From the NCBI GenBank assembly GCA_019417045.1, contig DXWE01000058.1, positions 1-5,234 on the forward strand: a stretch of 5,234 nt of DNA, read 5' to 3'. The stretch is from Oscillospiraceae bacterium. Its GTDB lineage: Bacteria > Bacillota > Clostridia > Oscillospirales > Acutalibacteraceae. The position numbers and the translations under genes are program-made. The notes beneath the pieces are model-generated. The model was not told the DNA's origin. It saw only the letters and a program-made list of their open reading frames with translations, and made no database searches. Positions 1 to 4,224 of the stretch are shown here, one piece after another. Numbering within the stretch: position 1 is the first letter of the stretch; each line of letters starts with the position of its first letter.

Positions 1-49
1 ATTTGGCTTTTTGATATAGGGTGATATATCGTGGAGAAAACACCCTTGA

Positions 50-1615
50 CAAATCACTTTCCAGAAGAAAATCCTTTTGAAGTACGCAGAGGACAACGTT
101 TTTCCCAACCCAACCTTTTTCATCGACGACGGCGTTTCCGGGGTGACTTTCGATAGGCCCGGCTGGAATGAGATGATACGCCTTGCGGAAGCAGGAAAGG
201 TCAAAACGGTCATCGTCAAGGATATGTCCCGCATGGGGCGGGATTATCTGAAAGTCGGCTATTACACCGAGAGTTTCTTTGCCGAGCGCGATATACGGTA
301 TATCGCTATCAACGACGGTGTGGACAGCGATAAGGGTGATAACGATTTTACCCCATTCCGCAACCTATTTAACGATTTTTATGCCCGCGACACCAGCAAG
401 AAAATCCGGGCTGTTATGCAGGCAAAGGGCAACGCCGGGGAACATCTTTGCAGCAACCCGCCCTATGGGTATGTGAAAGACCCTAACGACAAGAAAAAGT
501 GGATTGTGGACGAGGAAGCCGCCGAAATCGTCAAGCGGATTTTCGATTTGTGCGTTGCCGGAAAAGGGCCGATGCAGATCGCAAAGGCATTGACCGCCGG
601 TAAGGTGTTGACCGTCAAAGCGTACTACGCAAAACGGGACGGGAAGCCCATGCCGGACAATCCTTACCGCTGGTCTGTGGAAACCATACGGGGGATTTTG
701 GAACGCCCGGAATATACCGGCTGTACGGTAAACTTCAAAACCTACTCCAAGTCCCACAAACTGAAAAAGCGTCTGCAAAACGCCTCGGAAAATTACCGTA
801 TCTTCCCCGATACGCAGCCCGCTATTGTTGACCGCAATGTATTTGAGCGTGTGCAGGAACTTCGGGCAAACAAACGCCGCCCCGCCAAACAAGCGGAACG
901 GCAAGGGTTGTTCTCCGGCTTGCTCTACTGCGCCGACTGCGGCAGCAAACTGCATTTTGCTACGGGCAAGAACATGACCCCGGAGCAGGATTGTTACCGC
1001 TGCGCGAGGTACAAGAGCAAGACGGGGGATTGCACCATGCACTTTATCCGCGAGGAAACGCTGAAACGGTTTGTGCTGCGCCGGATATTCGATGTAACCG
1101 CCATGTTCTTTGAGGACATTATGAGTTTTCAGAAAGCGGTGTATGAGCAGCGGTTTGAGGAAGCGGAAAATGCGGCAAAAAAGCGCAAGCGGGAAATCGC
1201 CCAAGCCGAAAAACGGATAACAGAACTTGACCGGATTTTCAAGCGTATCTATGAGGACGATATATCCGGCGCAATCTCTCACGAACGGTTTTTGAAGTTA
1301 TCCGCCGAGTATGAAGCGGAGCAGAAAGAACTGACGGAAAAGGTCAAAGCAGACCGGGAAATGGTAAGCACCTACGAGCAGGACAAAGCGGATTTTGACA
1401 GTTTCGCGGCGGTCATTCGGAAGTATGTGGGAATTACCGAACTTACGCCTACGATTGTCAATGAGTTTGTGAAGAAAATTATCGTCCATGCGCCGGACAA
1501 GTCCAGCGGCCACCGGCGGCAGAAAATCCAGATTATTTGGAACTTCGTCGGGGAACTGAAACAGGACGAGGACAAGCAGACCATTGAACGGCAAAGAAAA
1601 AGCAGGACAGCATAG
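50..1615 (+). pseudogene. 5'-truncated large serine recombinase (DUF4368 type)
   Basis: Enzymes of this family cut and rejoin DNA through a catalytic serine to move integrative elements. Numbering is from the TTG at 77 (512 residues). The rest of the resolvase domain spans about 1-110, with DGVSG at 18-22 and the active-site region SRMGRD at 51-56 (R52, R55). A recombinase domain follows at about 125-270, then a zinc ribbon (C285, C288, C306, C309, C319), a Lys/Glu-rich coiled coil at about 350-430, and a DUF4368-like end at about 440-510. Similarity to the family continues upstream of TTG 77 to about base 50 (reads QITFQKKIL), then meets an in-frame TGA at 47-49. The usual Tyr-x-Arg-Leu-Ser segment with the nucleophile is absent, and bases 1-46 do not encode it in any frame I could read. 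No clear ribosome binding site precedes TTG 77. The body of the frame is intact, so truncation looks recent. It is probably inactive. A catalytically dead but expressed protein is the alternative. Confidence 0.8.
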
Positions 1616-1636
1616 CCATTTGCCATGCTGTCCTGC
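1602..1636 (+). terminator. Hairpin overlapping the recombinase stop codon
   Basis: Perfect 12-bp inverted repeat: GCAGGACAGCAT at 1602-1613 and ATGCTGTCCTGC at 1625-1636, with an 11-nt loop. The TAG stop (1613-1615) begins at the last base of the left arm. The downstream sequence is not a clean T-run, so it may act as a weak or factor-assisted terminator, or as a 3'-end stabiliser. The dyad itself is certain; its function is inferred. Confidence 0.6.
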
Positions 1637-1726
1637 AAGATACCATTACTTCCTTATAGGTGTGCGGCTTTGGCCTGCCGGCTTTTTGCCGGGCCGCGGA
1701 CGGAAGTTTCCTCTGCTGCCCATTTT

Positions 1727-2098
1727 CACCAAATATGGTTATACTATTGCCTTTGTCTCCGGCAGCCGACCGTACACAGGCGCCGGCCGCCCACATTTTA
1801 TAATCAAATCCGGTTATATCTCTATTCGGGTTTGAGGATTTGGTTTCCCGGCGGCTCCCCGTCGAAACCGCTTTTCCAAAGCCTTGGAAATTGCACCAAT
1901 TTTGGTTATACTCTCCTCTTTTCTCTCAAGGTGAAACCAATTACGGTTGCATTTTGGTGGCCGGCTCACACTCTCATCCGCACAGGCTGCACCATTTCCG
2001 GTTCTGTTTATGCCATCTTTCATCGCACTAATTTTCATCGCACTATCTTTCATCGCGCCATCTTCATCCGCACAATTTGCACCAAAAGTGGTTATATT
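1727..2098 (+). repeat. Six-copy dispersed dyad repeat, consensus CACCAA-N5-GGTTATA
   Basis: Same-orientation copies lie at 1727-1745, 1802-1820, 1894-1912, 1935-1953, 1990-2008 and 2080-2098. The cores read ACCAAATATGGT, ATCAAATCCGGT, ACCAATTTTGGT, ACCAATTACGGT, ACCATTTCCGGT and ACCAAAAGTGGT. Each is therefore a small ACCA/TGGT-like dyad, and in copies 1, 2, 3 and 6 it is followed by TTATA. Start-to-start spacing is irregular (75, 92, 41, 55, 90 bp), so this is not a simple tandem array. Copies 5 and 6 share an upstream TCATCCGCACA (1974-1984 and 2064-2074), so a longer composite was duplicated at a 90-bp offset. A diverged relative may lie at about 2345-2366. Function is unknown: protein-binding sites or a family of dispersed intergenic repeats are both possible. 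Confidence 0.65.
2016..2074 (+). repeat. 15-bp tandem repeat, about four units
   Basis: The units are TCTTTCATCGCACTA (2016-2030), ATTTTCATCGCACTA (2031-2045), TCTTTCATCGCGCCA (2046-2060) and a shortened TCTTCATCCGCACA (2061-2074). The shared core is TTCATCGCAC. The array lies between dyad copies 5 and 6, and its last unit merges into the TCATCCGCACA that leads into copy 6. It probably arose by slippage from that flank. Confidence 0.7.
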
Positions 2099-2113
2099 AA
2101 ATGCTTCTCGCGC

Positions 2114-2308
2114 TCACTGCGGGCCGCTGGTGAGGTAAGTGACCGCGTCGCTCCAGTCCTCCGGGGAGAACTCCCGCGCGTCCAGGTATTGGATCTGGTT
2201 GAGCGCCTGCTGGTTATAGCGCGGGTCATAGCGCAGGTCCGACAGGTATTCGCAGCCGACCTGCTGCCAGAGCGTGTCGAGCAGGGCGTTGCGGGGTGAC
2301 TTGTCCAT
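2114..2308 (-). CDS. Small hypothetical protein, 64 aa
   Basis: I do not recognise this protein. It is predicted to be soluble: no signal peptide or membrane segment, rich in Asp, Gln, Tyr and Leu, and only one Cys (C19). It begins MDKSPRNALLDTLW and ends in LTSGPQ, and is probably mostly helical. It is judged real because an AAGGAGG ribosome binding site (minus strand, 2322-2316) sits exactly 7 nt before the ATG, and because the composition is protein-like and unlike the surrounding repeats. It is monocistronic as far as visible: the nearest gene on the same strand is about 0.9 kb upstream. A TATAAT hexamer on the minus strand at 2403-2398 and a TATAGT at about 2367-2362 are possible -10 boxes, but neither has a good -35. 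The dispersed dyad repeats begin right after its stop. An alternative is that it is a remnant of a longer gene. Confidence 0.65.
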   Translation of the reverse strand: MDKSPRNALLDTLWQQVGCEYLSDLRYDPRYNQQALNQIQYLDAREFSPEDWSDAVTYLTSGPQ

Positions 2309-2315
2309 ACCGGTG

Positions 2316-2322
2316 CCTCCTT
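2316..2322 (-). promoter_or_regulatory. Ribosome binding site of the 64-aa gene
   Basis: AAGGAGG on the minus strand, 7 nt before the ATG at 2308. It matches the anti-Shine-Dalgarno core perfectly and is the main reason for accepting this short gene and its start. Confidence 0.75.
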
Positions 2323-2681
2323 CACTGTCAAGGTGACGCTAGTATGGCCGATTTTGGCGAAACTATACCCGCGCTGTCTATTTGTCGGTTTTGAAGCATT
2401 ATATTTTTGCAAATGTGAATGCCACCCTCCCGGCAAATTTGTCAGTATTATTCATAAATCAATTGAAATAATCACAATTAAAAATAGTGTGTGAGCATAA
2501 CTCACTCCCCCCAATTTACTCTTTAAATATTCAGTGAGTATTATCGGCGAAGCATCTTTAATTTTAATATTCTGCAATTTGTATTTACTTTCTATAATTC
2601 ATATTTCAATTTTCATCTCAAAATATTTCTATATTGGATTTTTGATAAAGGATAAACAGTTGTCCCAATATTCTTTAACTT

Positions 2682-2696
2682 GTGAATTATATTCAC
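2682..2696. repeat. GTGAAT-TAT-ATTCAC dyad
   Basis: Perfect 6-bp arms around a 3-bp centre. The same arms and the same 3-bp spacing form the core of the larger dyad at 2819-2853, so the two may be binding sites for one dimeric protein. Confidence 0.5.
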
Positions 2697-2710
2697 TTAT
2701 AAAAATTCAG

Positions 2711-2720
2711 CGAGCGCTCG
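2711..2720. repeat. CGAGCGCTCG perfect palindrome
   Basis: A 10-bp perfect palindrome and a GC-rich island inside AT-rich DNA, 15 bp right of the GTGAAT/ATTCAC dyad. It may be a protein-binding site; function is unknown. Confidence 0.4.
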
Positions 2721-2818
2721 ATCCGATGTTATCTCTCTCCCCTCCCCTCTGTTTTGCCGGTATTATCTGCCAGTTGTAAATTATCGGGCTGTAAACAGAT
2801 ATTCTATAAAAGATTTGC

Positions 2819-2853
2819 GCGCACTCATGTGAATGATATTCACATGAGTGCGC
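2819..2853. repeat. Perfect 35-bp dyad with 16-bp arms
   Basis: GCGCACTCATGTGAAT at 2819-2834 is repeated in inverted form at 2838-2853 around a GAT centre. Neither side carries a T-run, so an intrinsic terminator is unlikely. It contains the GTGAAT-N3-ATTCAC core also seen at 2682-2696. It could be an operator, a recombination or resolution site, or a stable RNA hairpin in a long leader. Confidence 0.75.
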
Positions 2854-2910
2854 ACGAAGCTCTGGCGCCCCTGTCGTTCTCCCCAAAGGCTTTCTCGCCA
2901 TTCAACGGAC

Positions 2911-2961
2911 GATACCACTCTTCTCAGGATAACCCTCTTCTCACGACAATTCTCTTCTCAA
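2911..2961 (+). repeat. Three tandem 17-bp units (iteron-like)
   Basis: The units are GATACCACTCTTCTCAG (2911-2927), GATAACCCTCTTCTCAC (2928-2944) and GACAATTCTCTTCTCAA (2945-2961). The TCTTCTCA block and the leading GA are constant and the middle varies. The array runs into AAAATATTTT. Repeats of this length next to AT-rich DNA resemble iterons, but no initiator gene is visible, so the function is open. Confidence 0.65.
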
Positions 2962-3053
2962 AAATATTTTCGTCAGTATTGTTCACATTTATTTTTCTGT
3001 TGGTGCTTTTTCGGCAAAATTCGACGCCGCAACAGCGATACAATACTACCGTC

Positions 3054-3086
3054 AGTGGTTGCGTTAGTTGCAACCACTCCCTTTTT
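3054..3086 (+). terminator. Terminator-like hairpin with no obvious gene
   Basis: AGTGGTTGC (3054-3062) and GCAACCACT (3070-3078) form a perfect 9-bp stem with a 7-nt loop, followed by CCC and five Ts (3082-3086) on the plus strand. No plus-strand gene precedes it within the window, so it may end an unannotated short RNA or be a relic. Confidence 0.45.
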
Positions 3087-3096
3087 CAATTGTTTA

Positions 3097-3182
3097 TTCA
3101 TAATTTGCAATCAATTTGCACGTCCACCGGTATTCTGCCAACAGAATGCGTCAAAAAGTGACCTGATCGTTCATAATTTGCA
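3097..3182 (+). repeat. Direct repeat pair TTCATAATTTGCA
   Basis: Identical 13-bp copies lie at 3097-3109 and 3170-3182. Between them is an ATTCTG-CCAA-CAGAAT dyad (3132-3147). They sit just downstream of the minus-strand regulator gene. Function is unknown; a small deletion or insertion scar is possible. Confidence 0.45.
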
Positions 3183-3227
3183 GGTATATTTCAACATATC
3201 GCGGTGGAAAGTGTGGAAACATGGGAG

Positions 3228-3440
3228 TTATCGCGGATATGGCCGATCCTCATCAGTCAACCCGGCCAAATAGTCCATACTCGTGTGCAGCGCTATTGCC
3301 AAACGTTTGCACTGCTCAAATGTCATATATCTCTTGCCATTCTCAATTTTGGAATAATCGCTCTGATCGATCCCCGTCAACATTTGCACCCGGATTTGCG
3401 TATAGCCGCGCTTGCGCCGCAGCAATTTCAATCTTGTCAT
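3228..3440 (-). CDS. XRE/Cro-CI-type helix-turn-helix regulator, 70 aa
   Basis: A compact DNA-binding protein made of one HTH domain of the lambda-repressor type, with no room for a sensor domain. It begins MTRLKLLRRKRGYTQ. Helices 2 and 3 lie at about 14-36, with the hallmark SKIENGKR at 30-37 closing the recognition helix, then FEQCKRLAIALHTSMDYLAGL at 41-61, as in typical XRE proteins. The ATG at 3440 is the only start that gives the complete domain. The ribosome binding site is weak (GTGGTG, 7 nt upstream), although a G-rich AGAGGGGAGGGGG lies further upstream. It is the last of three regulators read in the same direction, about 106 bp after its neighbour and separated from it by a strong hairpin, so it probably has its own promoter. 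It is not closely similar to the two upstream paralogues. The target is unknown. Confidence 0.85.
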   Translation of the reverse strand: MTRLKLLRRKRGYTQIRVQMLTGIDQSDYSKIENGKRYMTFEQCKRLAIALHTSMDYLAGLTDEDRPYPR

Positions 3441-3520
3441 TTTTATTCACCACATTCTTGGATTGTGAAAAGCTACTCTTGGATATTTCCCCCTCCCCTC
3501 TTTCGATTTATATAGACGTA

Positions 3521-3546
3521 TGGAGCAGTGGCCACCCACTGCTCCA
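3521..3546 (-). terminator. Strong hairpin directly after the second regulator gene
   Basis: Perfect 11-bp arms, TGGAGCAGTGG at 3521-3531 and its complement at 3536-3546, with a 4-nt loop. On the minus strand it begins at the base after the TGA stop at 3549-3547. There is no T-run, only TACGTCTATATAAAT, so termination may be inefficient. It could equally protect the 3' end, or serve as an operator upstream of the 70-aa regulator. Confidence 0.5.
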
Positions 3547-3789
3547 TCACTCGCGGTATTCCAGAACATCTTCCACCCGGCAGGACAACACGCGGCAGAT
3601 CCGGGCCAACACATCCGCATCGATTTTCCCAAGCGTGCCTCCGCACCATTTGTCGATCACTTCAAACCGGGTATTGACCAAGCGTGCCAATGCCCCTCTG
3701 GTCATCTGTCTCTCGTCCAGCAGCTCTTTCAACTTCACATGTACATGACCATACTGCTTCAGTTGCAGAATAGGCGATTCGCTTTTCAT
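3547..3789 (-). CDS. Small HTH regulator, paralogue A, 80 aa
   Basis: A single-domain Cro/CI-like DNA-binding protein, resembling the HTH_26 type. The HTH lies at about 17-50: helix 2 covers TRGALARLVN and the recognition helix covers RFEVIDKWCGG. A KIDADVLARICRVLSCRVEDVLEY tail completes the fold. The ATG at 3789 is chosen over an in-frame TTG at 3792 because it sits 7 nt after AGAGGTG and gives the same MKS start and 80-residue length as its paralogue at 3882-4124. The two proteins match at about 51 of 80 positions. The gene has its own TTGTCA/TAGTAT promoter with an overlapping dyad. By analogy with small phage and mobile-element repressors it probably represses its own promoter, and its shared recognition helix suggests it also reads the paralogue's operator. 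The downstream target is unknown. Confidence 0.85.
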   Translation of the reverse strand: MKSESPILQLKQYGHVHVKLKELLDERQMTRGALARLVNTRFEVIDKWCGGTLGKIDADVLARICRVLSCRVEDVLEYRE

Positions 3790-3799
3790 CAAGAGTCAC

Positions 3800-3838
3800 C
3801 TCTGCATAAATACTATATGCAAAGTAACATCTTGACAA
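3800..3838 (-). promoter_or_regulatory. Promoter and operator of paralogue A
   Basis: On the minus strand, -35 TTGTCA (3838-3833), a 17-bp spacer, and -10 TAGTAT (3815-3810). The inverted repeat CTCTGCATA (3800-3808) / TATGCAAAG (3816-3824) pairs at 8 of 9 positions. Its 7-bp centre holds all but the last base of the -10 box, as expected for a repressor that blocks RNA polymerase. The AGAGGTG ribosome binding site (3803-3797) overlaps the promoter-distal arm. The plus strand carries TTGACA (3832-3837) over nearly the same bases, and AGTAACAT/ATGTTACT (3823-3830, 3851-3858) forms a second, wider dyad. Confidence 0.65.
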
Positions 3839-3881
3839 TTCACTTTGTAAATGTTACTGTTTGTATAGTAACTATTAAAAT

Positions 3882-4124
3882 TTATTCTGCATACTCTAAT
3901 AAATCCTCCACAGAACAGGATAAAACACAACACAGCCGTGCCAAAACATCCGAATCGATCTTTTCCAACGAACCACTACACCACTTGTCGATCACTTCAA
4001 ACCGGGTATTGGTCATGCGGGCAACATACCCTCTTGTAAGATGTCTTTCGACCAATATGTCATTCAGCTTGACCCGAATCCTGCCATAATCCTGTACGGT
4101 CATCAATGGTGAATTGCTTTTCAT
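3882..4124 (-). CDS. Small HTH regulator, paralogue B, 80 aa
   Basis: A tandem paralogue of the 3547-3789 gene with the same layout. An N-terminal MKSNSP segment is followed by an HTH at about 17-50, with recognition helix RFEVIDKWCSG, and then KIDSDVLARLCCVLSCSVEDLLEY. The eight codons for NTRFEVID are identical between the two genes even at silent positions, while their surroundings differ. The ATG at 4124 follows AGAGGTG by 5 nt. About 92 bp separate its stop from the ATG of paralogue A, and that gap holds A's own promoter, so the two are repeated modules rather than one simple operon. It is divergent from the SLOG gene at 4225 and shares a 100-bp control region with it. It is probably an autorepressor that may also control the SLOG gene; this is inference from layout. 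Confidence 0.87.
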   Translation of the reverse strand: MKSNSPLMTVQDYGRIRVKLNDILVERHLTRGYVARMTNTRFEVIDKWCSGSLEKIDSDVLARLCCVLSCSVEDLLEYAE

Positions 4125-4132
4125 ATGCTCAC

Positions 4133-4171
4133 CTCTACATAAATACTATATGTAGAGTAGCGACTTGACAA
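4133..4171 (-). promoter_or_regulatory. Promoter and operator of paralogue B
   Basis: On the minus strand, -35 TTGTCA (4171-4166), a 17-bp spacer, and -10 TAGTAT (4148-4143). The perfect 9-bp dyad CTCTACATA (4133-4141) / TATGTAGAG (4149-4157) straddles the -10 box with the same 7-bp centre AATACTA found at paralogue A. Compared with A, one base in the left arm (A for G) is matched by the compensating base in the right arm (T for C), which argues that the symmetry itself is selected. Confidence 0.7.
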
Positions 4172-4194
4172 TTTACATGTTTGTAGTATCTATA
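4165..4194 (+). promoter_or_regulatory. Possible divergent promoter for the SLOG gene
   Basis: A perfect -35 TTGACA at 4165-4170 overlaps the -35 of the divergent regulator. The -10 is poor: ATCTAT at 4188-4193 (17-bp spacing) or TCTATA at 4189-4194 (18-bp spacing). If it is used, binding at the adjacent dyad could affect both directions. The assignment is tentative. Confidence 0.35.
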
Positions 4195-4207
4195 TGAATA
4201 GTATTTC

Positions 4208-4215
4208 CGGGGAGG
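4208..4215 (+). promoter_or_regulatory. Ribosome binding site of the SLOG gene
   Basis: CGGGGAGG ends 9 nt before the ATG at 4225, but only 3 nt before an in-frame TTG at 4219. The spacing therefore favours ATG 4225. Confidence 0.6.
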
Positions 4216-4224
4216 CTTTTGTCT

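Larger units (their letters stand above)
1637..2113. other. Gene-free stretch holding dispersed repeats
   Basis: No convincing gene is present. Several frames stay open on both strands, one of them for more than 200 codons on the plus strand. None has a good ribosome binding site or recognisable domain, and the repeat composition explains the shortage of stops. The left part (about 1660-1706) is GC-rich and can fold through short CCGGC/GCCGG and GCGGC/GCCGC pairings. The rest is dominated by six copies of a degenerate dyad and a short tandem array, listed separately. Confidence 0.6.
2309..3227. other. Long intergenic region, AT-rich and palindrome-rich
   Basis: About 0.9 kb without a supportable gene. 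From about 2430 to 2820 the sequence is strikingly AT-rich compared with both flanks. Open frames here are short, lack ribosome binding sites, and translate into composition-driven Ile/Leu/Phe or Ser-rich strings. What it does hold is structure: GTGAG-CATAA-CTCAC near 2490-2505, a GTGAAT/ATTCAC dyad, a CGAGCGCTCG palindrome, a perfect 35-bp dyad, three 17-bp tandem units and a terminator-like hairpin. The AGAGGGGAGGGG string (minus strand) at 2739-2750 recurs at 3490-3501. A replication or partition site, or a large regulatory region, could look like this. No replication gene is in the window to support an origin. Confidence 0.5.

Noticed and set aside
46..60. TTGACAAATCACTTT, one mismatch from 3832-3846 beside the regulator promoter
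   Set aside because: Most of it falls in DNA matching the recombinase coding sequence, and no good -10 follows at the right distance, so the resemblance is probably chance.
365..1282. 305-codon open frame on the minus strand
   Set aside because: It is the complement of the recombinase, whose domains are unmistakable on the plus strand. The minus-strand product shows no recognisable domain.
1727..2098. CRISPR array
   Set aside because: Repeats are short, degenerate and irregularly spaced (41 to 92 bp), with no cas gene nearby.
1625..2299. 224-codon open frame on the plus strand
   Set aside because: No ribosome binding site. It runs through the hairpin arm, the dispersed repeats and the antisense of the 64-aa gene. 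The translation is repeat-driven.
2534..2779. 81-codon hydrophobic open frame on the plus strand that looks like a membrane protein
   Set aside because: A GTG start with no ribosome binding site. The Ile/Leu/Phe content simply reflects the AT-rich DNA.
2819..2853. Intrinsic terminator
   Set aside because: The stem is perfect but no T-run follows on either strand.
2739..3501. Repeated CCCCTCCCCTCT at 2739-2750 and 3490-3501 as a G-quadruplex or regulatory element
   Set aside because: Only two short G-runs per copy and no shared context. A low-complexity coincidence is likelier.
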